From Treponema sp. (GTDB lineage: Bacteria; Spirochaetota; Spirochaetia; Treponematales; Treponemataceae), in assembly GCA_012513125.1 (NCBI GenBank), contig JAAZCS010000063.1:1-11355 (forward strand): 11,355 bases of DNA, in the 5' to 3' direction. The notes beneath the pieces are model-generated. The model did not search any database and was not told the origin of the DNA. It saw nothing but the letters and a program-made list of their open reading frames with translations. Positions 1 through 6,708 of the stretch are shown in pieces (the stretch's first letter is position 1; every line of letters starts with the position of its first letter). The translations under genes and the position numbers were made by a program.

Positions 1-811
1 GGGTATGACTGTTGCTATTATGGCTGATTCAACTTCAAGATGGGCAGAAGCACTTCGTGAACTTTCTGGGCGTATGGAAGAAATGCCAGCGGAAGAAGGT
101 TTTCCGGCTTATTTACCAACAAGACTTGCGTCATTTTATGAAAGAGCTGGAAGAATCAATTCCCTTTGCCAAAAAGAAGGATCAGTTTCGATTATTGGAG
201 CAGTTTCACCTCCGGGTGGAGACTTTTCTGAACCTGTAACACAGCATACAAAACGTTTTATTAGGTGTTTCTGGGCTTTGGATAGAGAATTGGCTAACGC
301 TCGTCATTATCCGGCTATTGGATGGATTGATTCTTATTCAGAATATGCTGATGAAGTAAAAGATTGGTGGGAAATCCATAATCCTCTTTGGTCAACATTA
401 AGAATGGAAGCATTGGAATTGCTAAAGGAAGAAAATCGCTTGCAACAGATTGTAAGACTTATTGGTCCAGATGCACTTCCTGATTCTGATAGATTGGTTT
501 TAAAAGTTGCAGATATGATTAAAAATGGATTTTTGCAACAGAATGCTTTTGACGATGTTGATAAATATTGTTCAATTGACAAACAGATTTTAATTCTTGA
601 TTTAATGATGGAATTCTACAAAAGGTCTTTAGCTATTATTAAAAATGGTGGTTTATTGCCAAGAGTTGTTAGCATTCCGGTTTGTGAAGAAATCGTAAGA
701 ATTAAAATGATGTATAAAAATGAAGAGATGGACAAAATTAATGAAGTTCGCTCTCATTTGGATAGCCAACTTGGTGAACTTGAAAGAATATATGTAGGAG
801 TGTCATCATAA
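1..811 (+). CDS. atpA: V/A-type ATP synthase/ATPase catalytic subunit A, C-terminal part (5'-truncated by window edge)
   Basis: Catalytic nucleotide-binding subunit of the peripheral V1/A1 head, which alternates with B in an A3B3 ring and couples ATP hydrolysis or synthesis to rotation. About 269 residues are visible; family members are near 580-590, so roughly the first 310-320, including the P-loop, lie upstream. The frame is open at the left edge (position 2 begins a Gly codon), so the ATG at 5 is an internal Met and not a start. Visible family signatures are [14 protein letters not shown], the ERAGR stretch, and [15 protein letters not shown] followed by the aromatic-rich FWALDREL and [14 protein letters not shown] segments. 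The rest is the helical C-terminal domain. The stop overlaps the atpB start by one base (TAATG), implying translational coupling. Subunit identity is secure; whether the enzyme runs as pump or synthase, and with H+ or Na+, cannot be read here. Confidence 0.96.
   Translation, partial: GMTVAIMADSTSRWAEALRELSGRMEEMPAEEGFPAYLPTRLASFYERAGRINSLCQKEGSVSIIGAVSPPGGDFSEPVTQHTKRFIRCFWALDRELANARHYPAIGWIDSYSEYADEVKDWWEIHNPLWSTLRMEALELLKEENRLQQIVRLIGPDALPDSDRLVLKVADMIKNGFLQQNAFDDVDKYCSIDKQILILDLMMEFYKRSLAIIKNGGLLPRVVSIPVCEEIVRIKMMYKNEEMDKINEVRSHLDSQLGELERIYVGVSS
796..800 (+). promoter_or_regulatory. Ribosome binding site of atpB
   Basis: AGGAG lies 10 nt before the ATG at 811, inside the end of the A-subunit gene. 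It supports that start, which overlaps the upstream stop codon by one base. Confidence 0.75.
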
Positions 812-2190
812 TGAAAGGTGTTGAATATCGTGGCGTTACATCGGTAGATGGTCCTATTGTTGTTTTAAAAAGAACAGAAGATGTTTTTTATGGTGAAACA
901 GTTTGTGTTCGTGATAAAAAAGGCGAAAAAAGAACAGGACGAATTGTAGATATTTCAGAAAAAGCTGTTATTGTTCAGATTTTTGGAAATACAACAGGTC
1001 TTGATGTTGAAGATACAACTTTTGAATTTTTGGAGGAACCACTTGAACTTCGCGTTGGAGATGGTTTATTAGGACGTATCTTTAACGGATTGGGTGAGCC
1101 AATTGATGGATATCCAGAGATTATTTCCTCAGAGAAAATCAATGTTAATGGAAATCCAATTAATCCATATGCACGTGTATATCCAAAGGATTTTATTCAA
1201 ACAGGAATTTCTGCAATAGATGGAATGAATTCTTTAGTACGTGGACAAAAACTTCCTATTTTTTCTGGAAATGGACTTCCTCATAATAAATTAGCTGCTC
1301 AGATTATTCGTCAGGCGAAATTACGCAATTGTGATGAAAAATTTGTAATGGTTTTTGCTGGAATGGGTATTAAATATGATGTAGCAAAATTCTTTATTGA
1401 TACATTTGAAGAATCTGGTGTATTGGCAAATGTAGTAATGTTTCAATCCTTAGCTGATGCTCCTTCTATCGAAAGAATTATTACTCCTCGTTGTGCATTG
1501 ACTGCAGCTGAATATCTAGCTTTCGAAAAAGGAATGCACGTTCTTGTTGTAATGACTGATATGACAAACTATTGTGAAGCTCTTCGTGAAATTTCTACAA
1601 CTAGAGGTGAAGTTCCTGGCAGAAAAGGATATCCAGGTTATTTATATTCTGATTTAGCAGAATTGTATGAAAGGGCTGGAAGAATTAAAGGGTCAAAAGG
1701 TTCAATTACACAAATTCCTATTTTAACTATGCCAAACGATGATATTTCACATCCAATTCCAGATTTAACTGGATATATTACAGAAGGACAGATTGTTCTT
1801 GATAGAGAAATGTATCAAAAAGGTTTATATCCTCCAGTATCAGGACTTCCAAGTCTTTCTAGGTTAATGAAAGACGGAATTGGACCTGAAATGACACGCG
1901 AAGATCATGCAAATGTTTCTAGCCAGTTGTTTGCATCATATTCAAAAGTAAAATCAATCAGAAATCTTGCTGCCATTATCGGTGAAGAAGAGCTTTCTGA
2001 AAAGGACAGACTTTATTTGAAGTTTGGCGATACATTTGAAAAAGAATTTATTTGCCAGAATGAATATGAAGACAGAACAATTGAGCAAACACTTGAAATA
2101 GGTTGGAAAATACTTGGAATTCTTCCAAAAGAGGAATTGGTTCGTATTAAACCTGAATTTATTGAAAAATATATGGTTCAAGAAAAATAA
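811..2190 (+). CDS. atpB: V/A-type ATP synthase/ATPase regulatory subunit B
   Basis: Non-catalytic nucleotide-binding subunit that alternates with A in the V1/A1 head. The 459 residues are full length for the family. An N-terminal beta-barrel (about 1-75) is followed by the nucleotide-binding-like domain. Where catalytic subunits carry a P-loop, this protein has the typical B-subunit form [14 protein letters not shown] (151-164), with no GxxxxGKT. The VVMTDMTNY strand (about 246-254), the [21 protein letters not shown] block and [13 protein letters not shown] follow. By family analogy, R351 in SLSRLM is the arginine finger reaching into the neighbouring A-subunit site. A helical C-terminal domain completes the protein. 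The start has a good Shine-Dalgarno and overlaps the A stop. The D gene begins 2 bp after its stop. I see no missing key residue. Despite its symbol, this is not the F-type AtpB (subunit a). Confidence 0.97.
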   Translation: MKGVEYRGVTSVDGPIVVLKRTEDVFYGETVCVRDKKGEKRTGRIVDISEKAVIVQIFGNTTGLDVEDTTFEFLEEPLELRVGDGLLGRIFNGLGEPIDGYPEIISSEKINVNGNPINPYARVYPKDFIQTGISAIDGMNSLVRGQKLPIFSGNGLPHNKLAAQIIRQAKLRNCDEKFVMVFAGMGIKYDVAKFFIDTFEESGVLANVVMFQSLADAPSIERIITPRCALTAAEYLAFEKGMHVLVVMTDMTNYCEALREISTTRGEVPGRKGYPGYLYSDLAELYERAGRIKGSKGSITQIPILTMPNDDISHPIPDLTGYITEGQIVLDREMYQKGLYPPVSGLPSLSRLMKDGIGPEMTREDHANVSSQLFASYSKVKSIRNLAAIIGEEELSEKDRLYLKFGDTFEKEFICQNEYEDRTIEQTLEIGWKILGILPKEELVRIKPEFIEKYMVQEK

Positions 2191-2192
2191 TT

Positions 2193-2828
2193 ATGGCAAA
2201 GTTAAACATAGCACCAACAAAGTCAAACTTACTCTCAATGAAAGAACAGCTTTCGGTTTCTAAAAACGGATACGATTTGCTTGAAGAAAAAAGGGAGATT
2301 CTTGTTCGTGAATTAATGCACATGGTAGAAAGAGTAAAACTTTTGGAACGCGACATTGATAAAAAAATTAATGAAGCTTATCCAGTTTTAAAGAGAATGT
2401 TGATGTCTGATGGTTCAGATCAAATTGAAAGAATTTCCCATGCAATACATTATGATTTTAACATTGCTGAAAAACGTGTTATAATAGGTGGAATGCCTTT
2501 TTCATCAATAGATGTCGAGTTGCCGAAAAAAGAATTATTTTATTCTTTGATAGGAACATATGCAAATACTGATGAAACAATTGTGAAATTTTTTGAACTT
2601 TTATCTTTGCTAACACAAATGGCTTCAATTAGAACTATTGTATGGCGATTGGCAGAAGAAGTAAAAAAGACGCAAAGACGCGTTAATGCTCTTGATAAGA
2701 TGATTATTCCACAAGCTGAGGAAACAAAGCTATATATTGAAGGTGTATTGGAAGAACGAGAACGCGAAAATGTTTTTGTTTTGAAAGCTCTTAAAAAAAG
2801 AAGTGTTCGTAAAGAGGTTGAAAAATAG
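2193..2828 (+). CDS. atpD: V/A-type ATP synthase/ATPase central stalk subunit D
   Basis: Rotor-shaft subunit that passes through the A3B3 ring and turns with the membrane ring. The 211 residues match the family (about 205-225). It begins with the characteristic PTKSNLLSMKEQL segment (8-20) leading into a long N-terminal helix (to about 70). A short globular middle (about 75-115, with VIIGGMPF) follows. The second long helix (about 118-205) contains the hallmark RRVNALDKMIIP (162-173). The two ends form the antiparallel coiled coil expected of a rotor shaft. It starts 2 bp after atpB with only a weak purine-rich ribosome site, so coupling to B translation is likely. Its stop is immediately followed by the ATG of the stress-protein gene. 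No genes for subunits I (a-like) or K (proteolipid) follow, so this is an A-B-D gene order with the membrane sector elsewhere. Confidence 0.95.
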   Translation: MAKLNIAPTKSNLLSMKEQLSVSKNGYDLLEEKREILVRELMHMVERVKLLERDIDKKINEAYPVLKRMLMSDGSDQIERISHAIHYDFNIAEKRVIIGGMPFSSIDVELPKKELFYSLIGTYANTDETIVKFFELLSLLTQMASIRTIVWRLAEEVKKTQRRVNALDKMIIPQAEETKLYIEGVLEERERENVFVLKALKKRSVRKEVEK

Positions 2829-3326
2829 ATGAGTAAATCATTCTACAAAAAAATAATCGTAGCAATAAATGGTTCTCAATCGTCGATTCATGCGGCAATG
2901 TATGCAATCATGATGGCAAAAAGTTATAATCTTGCCTTGAAAGTTGTATATGTAGTGGATACGGCTACTATAAAATACTTAACAATGAATAAATTCTTCA
3001 TAACAGAAGAAAAAGAAGAGTTTGAAAAAAAACTTAAAATTGATGGTGAACATTATCTCAATTCCATAGAAATGCTCTCTGTTTCAAAAGGCATAAAAAT
3101 TGAAAAAGAATTAAGATGTGGTGGAATTTTTAATGAAATATTGAAGGTTTCCGAAGAGTTTAATTCTGATTTGATTATTTTAGGTTGTAATGAATCAAAA
3201 TCTTCTAAAAATGATGTACACAGATTCGTATTGTCATCTGATCAAAATGAAATCTTGTCAAATTCAAAATGCCCAGTTCTGATTATGCAAAAACAAAATA
3301 TAGAAGAGGAATTTAAAATTTTCTAA
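2829..3326 (+). CDS. Universal stress protein (UspA-like), degenerate nucleotide-binding motif
   Basis: A single-domain Usp-fold protein of 165 residues, probably cytosolic, with no signal peptide or membrane segment. Seen: the first strand KKIIVAINGSQSS (7-19), the second strand LKVVYVVD (37-44), and the final SDLIILGC (113-120) followed by CPVLIM (148-153), the usual closing strand. In ATP-binding Usp proteins the segment after the last strand is G-x2-G-x9-G-(S/T), and strand 1 ends with an Asp. Here residues 119-142 lack the later glycines, and the strand-1 Asp is Asn14, so ATP binding is doubtful and it may resemble non-ATP-binding UspA-type proteins. It starts with zero spacing after the D-subunit stop (TAGATG), with GAGG at 2814-2817 serving as Shine-Dalgarno 11 nt away. 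It also ends with zero spacing before the J-protein gene. Its partner and signal are unknown. Confidence 0.85.
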   Translation: MSKSFYKKIIVAINGSQSSIHAAMYAIMMAKSYNLALKVVYVVDTATIKYLTMNKFFITEEKEEFEKKLKIDGEHYLNSIEMLSVSKGIKIEKELRCGGIFNEILKVSEEFNSDLIILGCNESKSSKNDVHRFVLSSDQNEILSNSKCPVLIMQKQNIEEEFKIF

Positions 3327-4082
3327 ATGGTTAATTACTATCAAATTCTAGGCATTCGAGAAGGCGCTTCTTTAGCAGAAATTAAAAAGGCCTATAGAAA
3401 TAAGGTGAAGAATTTACATCCTGATTTAAGGGGTGATGATAAAAAAAGACAAGAATTTGATAATTTAGTAGAAGCCTATAGAATACTCGCAGATGAACGT
3501 CAACGTCATGTTTTTGATGAAGCTTTTATGATGGGTAGGCGAACTGTTCATACAGAAAATGATTCTTTTGATTATCGGAAATGGTTGTTAGCAAGAAACG
3601 ATGAAGAAAGCCGTGCAAAGTTGATTTTCTTTGATTTGATTCATAATAATGAAGATGAAGCTGTAAAAGAATTTAAACGAATGCAGTCAAGTTATCAGTC
3701 TTTTTCATTAAAAAAATGGTTTTCGCATGAAGATTTTATGGATTATGGCTACATTCTTGCAGAAGAACTTGTTTTCCGCGAAGAATACTACGATGCTTTT
3801 CTTTTATTAGAACAAATTATCACTTTGGAGTACAGGCTTCATTATTTTAATTTATTTTTTCCAGAAGTGTTGGAATTCACAATTGATATTTTAAGAAAAA
3901 AAATTGATGGTTCAATTAATGATGAATTGGCTATAGACGTTTGGGAAAGGGCATTAGAGTTAGGCTTTTCTAATAGTGATGATTCGTTTTTTCTTCGGAA
4001 GATGGCCAATAAATATTCAAAAATTGGGGATCAATACACAGCTTCAATTTGTATGGATGAAGCACAACGTTTAATTAATTAG
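3327..4082 (+). CDS. J-domain (DnaJ-like) co-chaperone with helical, TPR-like C-terminal region
   Basis: The N-terminal 66 residues are a clear J domain: NYYQILGI at 3-10, the invariant HPD at 31-33 between helices II and III, and an intact helix III ending near DEAF. It should therefore stimulate the ATPase of a DnaK/Hsp70. It is not DnaJ itself, because the Gly/Phe linker, the CxxCxGxG zinc repeats and the substrate-binding beta domains are all missing (251 aa against about 375). Residues 75-251 are rich in acidic, aromatic and Leu residues and look all-helical. Two stretches (about 142-175 and 225-250) have the small/large spacing of TPR-like helix pairs, which I read by eye only. No membrane segment is seen. 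The start is directly abutted to the Usp stop (TAAATG), and the nearest GAGG is 17 nt away, so translation probably depends on reinitiation. The client specificity is unknown. Confidence 0.87.
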   Translation: MVNYYQILGIREGASLAEIKKAYRNKVKNLHPDLRGDDKKRQEFDNLVEAYRILADERQRHVFDEAFMMGRRTVHTENDSFDYRKWLLARNDEESRAKLIFFDLIHNNEDEAVKEFKRMQSSYQSFSLKKWFSHEDFMDYGYILAEELVFREEYYDAFLLLEQIITLEYRLHYFNLFFPEVLEFTIDILRKKIDGSINDELAIDVWERALELGFSNSDDSFFLRKMANKYSKIGDQYTASICMDEAQRLIN

Positions 4083-4087
4083 TAATC

Positions 4088-4091
4088 GAGG
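4088..4091 (+). promoter_or_regulatory. Ribosome binding site of map
   Basis: GAGG sits 6 nt before the ATG at 4098, in the 15-bp gap after the J-protein stop. It is the only clear independent ribosome site between atpB and map at near-ideal spacing, and it fixes the map start. Confidence 0.75.
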
Positions 4092-4097
4092 TATAAA

Positions 4098-4853
4098 ATG
4101 ATAAGATTAAAGAATGACGATGAAATAAATCAGATAAGGGATGTTTGCCATATTACAGCGGACATGTTTAATGAACTAATTCCGCTAGTAAAAGAGGGAA
4201 TGTCAACAAAAGATGTTGATGATTTGTTTAAGAATTATATTGTATCGCATGGTGGAATTCCAGCTTGGTACAGTGAAGATTTTCCTGGTGCTATTTGTAT
4301 AAGTATAAATGAAGAAGTAATACATGGAATTCCGTCAAAAAAAAGAATTATTAAAAATGGCGATTTGGTTTCTATTGATGTAGGAATTAATAAAAATGGA
4401 TTTATAAGTGACACAACACATTCTCTTTTAATAGGAAATGTTAAGCCAGAAGTAAAAAAGCTACAGAAAATTACTGAAGAATGCCTAAAAGCTGGTATCG
4501 AAGCGTGTGTAGTTGGAAACAGAATTAGTGACATAGCAAACGCTGTTTATAGTTTGGCAGACAAAAATGGATATGGTGTTGTTTATGATTATTGTGGACA
4601 TGGGGTAGGACTTGATGTACACGAAGATCCAAGTATTCCAAATTGTCCTTTCCGTGGTGCAAATCCTCGTATTCAAGCTGGAATGGTATTGGCAATTGAA
4701 CCCATGATTAACTTAGGAACTGCTGATGTTGAAACACTAGGTGATGACTGGACTGTTGTTACAGCTGATGGAAAAGTATCATGCCATGAAGAGCATACTG
4801 TCGCTGTATTTAAGGATCATACAGAAATATTAACAAGTCTAAATTATAAATAA
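4098..4853 (+). CDS. map: Methionine aminopeptidase, type I
   Basis: Cytosolic dinuclear metalloprotease that removes the initiator Met from nascent proteins when the second residue is small. The 251 residues match the short bacterial type Ia form, without zinc-finger extension or type II insert. All five metal ligands of the pita-bread fold are present: D94 (SIDVG), D105 (GFISDTT), H168 (CGHGVG), E201 (AIEP) and E232 (HEEHT). The substrate-contacting His is H76 (EEVIHGIP) and the second active-site His is H175 (VHEDP). The gene is probably the last of the V-ATPase-Usp-J-protein transcript, as only 15 bp separate it from the J-protein gene. Downstream there are U-rich runs but no stem, so no convincing intrinsic terminator, and readthrough toward htrA is possible. 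I see nothing anomalous in the protein. Confidence 0.97.
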   Translation: MIRLKNDDEINQIRDVCHITADMFNELIPLVKEGMSTKDVDDLFKNYIVSHGGIPAWYSEDFPGAICISINEEVIHGIPSKKRIIKNGDLVSIDVGINKNGFISDTTHSLLIGNVKPEVKKLQKITEECLKAGIEACVVGNRISDIANAVYSLADKNGYGVVYDYCGHGVGLDVHEDPSIPNCPFRGANPRIQAGMVLAIEPMINLGTADVETLGDDWTVVTADGKVSCHEEHTVAVFKDHTEILTSLNYK

Positions 4854-5009
4854 ATTAATAACTTTTTGTTTTTTTTGTAACACTTTTTTTCGTATTTGAT
4901 TATTTTAGTATAAGCAATGATTAATTGTTGCTTTATACAAAGCAACGTAAAAAATTATTCCTAAAGCTAAAGCTGAAGCTTTACTCATAACTTTTTATAG
5001 GAGAAAAAA
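4854..5009 (+). promoter_or_regulatory. Structured map-htrA intergenic region / htrA leader
   Basis: A 156-bp AT-rich gap dense in inverted repeats. GTTGCTTT (4927-4934) and AAAGCAAC (4939-4946) form a perfect 8-bp stem with a 4-nt loop. AAGCAA (4912-4917) can pair instead with TTGCTT (4928-4933), giving mutually exclusive hairpins. Further on, three near-identical hexamers (AAAGCT, AAAGCT, GAAGCT, 4963-4980) include TAAAGCT/AGCTTTA (4962-4968 with 4977-4983), a 7-bp stem with an 8-nt loop. TTCCTA (4958-4963) is complementary, with one G-U pair, to the Shine-Dalgarno TAGGAG (4998-5003). No hairpin is followed by a U-run, so these are not classical terminators. Promoter assignment is poor: the best I find is TTGATT (4896-4901), 18 bp, ATTAAT (4920-4925), four of six matches in each box. 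A regulatory role is inferred from structure alone. Confidence 0.45.
4999..5003 (+). promoter_or_regulatory. Ribosome binding site of htrA
   Basis: AGGAG with 6-nt spacing to the ATG at 5010 is a near-ideal site and fixes the start. It may be masked by TTCCTA at 4958-4963. Confidence 0.85.
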
Positions 5010-6533
5010 ATGAAAAAATGGACTAAAGGTGTTCTTGGGGTTGCTTCAATAGCGTCAGTAGCTATTGTTGCATTTGTAGTTGTTTCATTAGTAAGTGGAA
5101 AGATTTCTGTAAAAGGCTCTGCAGATACTACATACAATTCTGGAAAGTCAGATACAGCATATGCAGAAACTTCAACAAGAGGTAGTCACTCTGAATCGAT
5201 GAATATTGTAGCTGCTTTACAAACATCATTTCGGGAAATTAGCGATATAATGTTGCCTGCTGTTGTTGAAGTTGATGTTACAGAAACTAAAACTTATTCA
5301 GATCCGTTTAGTGAGTTTTCAAGCCCATTTGATTATTTCTTTGGAAATCCAAAAAGTAATAATGGTAACAATAGTCCAAAAGAATATGAGTCAAAAGGAT
5401 TGGGCTCTGGTGTAATTGTACGAAAAACAGGAAACACTTATTACGTTCTTACAAATAACCATGTTGCAGGTTCTGCTTCTAAAATAAGCGTAAAATTAAA
5501 CGATAACAGAGAATTTGAAGGAAAACTAGTTGGTGCTGATTCACGTATAGATATAGCTTTAGTTTCATTCGAATCTTCTGAGTCGGGTATAGAAATTGCA
5601 TCATTAGGTGATTCTGATGATGTAAAAACAGGTGATATCTGTTTGGCAATTGGTGCTCCTATGGGATACAGACAGTCTGTTACTCAGGGAATTGTTAGTG
5701 CTACAGGTCGTTCTGAAGCACAAATGTCAAATATCAGCGATTTTATACAAACTGATGCAGCTATCAATCAAGGAAACTCTGGTGGTCCTTTAGTAAATAT
5801 TTATGGCGAAGTTATTGGAATTAACACTTGGATTGCGTCTCAATCTGGTGGTTCTCAGGGACTAGGTTTTGCAATTCCAATCAACAATATTAAACGCTCA
5901 ATAGATTCGTTCATAAAAAATGGAAAAGTTGAATATGGATGGGTTGGTGTTACATTAAGTGAAATTTCTAAGGAAGAAAAATCTGAATTGGGAATAAAAT
6001 CTGATGAAGGTGCATTTATTTCAGAAATTTTCATCGATTCACCAGCATATAAAGGTGGACTAAGACCTGGAGATTATATAGTTGAGTTGAATGGAAAAAA
6101 GATTTCTAACTTGAATCAAATAATTCGTGATGTTGGAAACTTGGAAGTTGGTTCAACAGCAAATTTTGTAGTTCTAAGAAATGGTAAGAATACAACACTT
6201 TCTGTAAAAATTACAAAACGTGAAGATAATTCAAAATTAACTAATTCCAAATTATTACCAGGATTTATTGCTCTCAGTTTGACAGATGATATTAGAAAAC
6301 AGCTTGGAATAACTGATAAAAAAGTTCAGGGAGTTGTTGTTTCAAATGTATCAGATAAGTCTCCTGCTTCTTCTTTGAGATTGCAAAATGGTGATATAAT
6401 TACAGCAGTAAATGGAAAATCAATAAAGAATCTTTCTGATTTCTATGAAGAGCTTTCTAAGTCAAGCGGTGCATTGAATTTCGATGTTTATAGCAACGGC
6501 GGAGTAATTACAACAGGAACATTTAAATTTTAA
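5010..6533 (+). CDS. htrA: HtrA/Deg-family periplasmic serine protease (Do-like, two PDZ domains)
   Basis: Envelope protease/chaperone that handles misfolded exported proteins. The 507 residues show, in order: a basic start and hydrophobic segment (about 8-29), a Ser/Thr/Gly-rich linker (30-65), a trypsin-like protease domain (about 70-300) and two PDZ domains (about 309-403 and 415-505). The catalytic triad is complete: H151 in TNNHVAG, D181 in SRIDIALV, and S257 in QGNSGGPL. The DYFFGNP region (108-114) is the usual regulatory-loop segment. PDZ1 carries WVGVTL as its entry strand, and PDZ2 the GDIITAVNGK core. The hydrophobic segment lacks a clean AXA site; cleavage after A38 is conceivable, but it may stay as an uncleaved anchor, as in DegS, although DegS has only one PDZ. 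The architecture matches DegP/DegQ, and the sequence alone does not separate the two. The gene appears monocistronic, with a structured leader upstream and a strong terminator downstream. Confidence 0.95.
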   Translation: MKKWTKGVLGVASIASVAIVAFVVVSLVSGKISVKGSADTTYNSGKSDTAYAETSTRGSHSESMNIVAALQTSFREISDIMLPAVVEVDVTETKTYSDPFSEFSSPFDYFFGNPKSNNGNNSPKEYESKGLGSGVIVRKTGNTYYVLTNNHVAGSASKISVKLNDNREFEGKLVGADSRIDIALVSFESSESGIEIASLGDSDDVKTGDICLAIGAPMGYRQSVTQGIVSATGRSEAQMSNISDFIQTDAAINQGNSGGPLVNIYGEVIGINTWIASQSGGSQGLGFAIPINNIKRSIDSFIKNGKVEYGWVGVTLSEISKEEKSELGIKSDEGAFISEIFIDSPAYKGGLRPGDYIVELNGKKISNLNQIIRDVGNLEVGSTANFVVLRNGKNTTLSVKITKREDNSKLTNSKLLPGFIALSLTDDIRKQLGITDKKVQGVVVSNVSDKSPASSLRLQNGDIITAVNGKSIKNLSDFYEELSKSSGALNFDVYSNGGVITTGTFKF

Positions 6534-6576
6534 AGTTGTAATCAAATAGAAATTACATATAGTTTTGAACTGTGAT

Positions 6577-6627
6577 ATGCAGTTACTACAATGAACGTTT
6601 GTTCCAAGTAGTAGCTGCATTTTTTTT
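6577..6627 (+). terminator. Rho-independent terminator after htrA
   Basis: ATGCAG-T-TACTAC (6577-6589) pairs with GTAGTA-G-CTGCAT (6608-6620), 12 Watson-Crick pairs plus one T-G pair. An apical GAAC/GTTC stem (6593-6596 with 6601-6604) closes a GTTT loop across a 3x3 internal loop. The stem runs directly into eight T (6620-6627). It lies about 45 bp past the htrA stop and isolates htrA from purL. No gene converges from the other strand. Confidence 0.95.
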
Positions 6628-6672
6628 GTTTAAAATTTTTAATCAAGAACTTTCTACAGGTAATCTTCAATG

Positions 6673-6701
6673 TTGTAAATGATTATAAATTTCATTATAA
6701 T
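6673..6701 (+). promoter_or_regulatory. Sigma-70-type promoter of purL
   Basis: TTGTAA (6673-6678, four of six matches to TTGACA), a spacer of exactly 17 bp, and a perfect TATAAT (6696-6701). It stands directly downstream of the htrA terminator, where a new promoter is needed. Seven bases separate the -10 box from the ATG at 6709, so the expected +1 is at or within a base or two of that start codon, giving an mRNA with essentially no 5' UTR. Confidence 0.72.
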
Positions 6702-6708
6702 TTTTATT

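Noticed and set aside
4235..4676. Open frames on the - strand within map, and similar ones in atpA, atpB and purL
   Set aside because: They lie opposite strongly supported genes, have odd compositions, no ribosome sites and no recognisable domains.
4854..4890. T-runs after map as an intrinsic terminator
   Set aside because: No GC-containing stem precedes the T-runs, so termination here is unsupported; readthrough or Rho action remains possible.
4896..4925. TTGATT, 18 bp, ATTAAT as an htrA promoter
   Set aside because: Only four of six matches in each box and a suboptimal spacer in AT-rich DNA; too weak to list as a separate feature.
4858..4996. 10-bp direct repeat ATAACTTTTT at 4858-4867 and 4987-4996
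   Set aside because: Low-complexity AT-rich repeat likely by chance, with no element between the copies that looks mobile or excised.
6537..6557. TGTAAT/ATTACA inverted repeat just after the htrA stop
   Set aside because: Only 6 bp with a 9-nt spacer in AT-rich DNA and no T-run; the real terminator stands 20 bp further on.
6679..6708. Upstream in-frame ATG for PurL adding ten residues (MIINFIIIFI)
   Set aside because: The extension is made of promoter sequence including TATAAT, is hydrophobic and unlike PurL N-termini, and has no ribosome site; the family pattern starts at the Met encoded at 6709.
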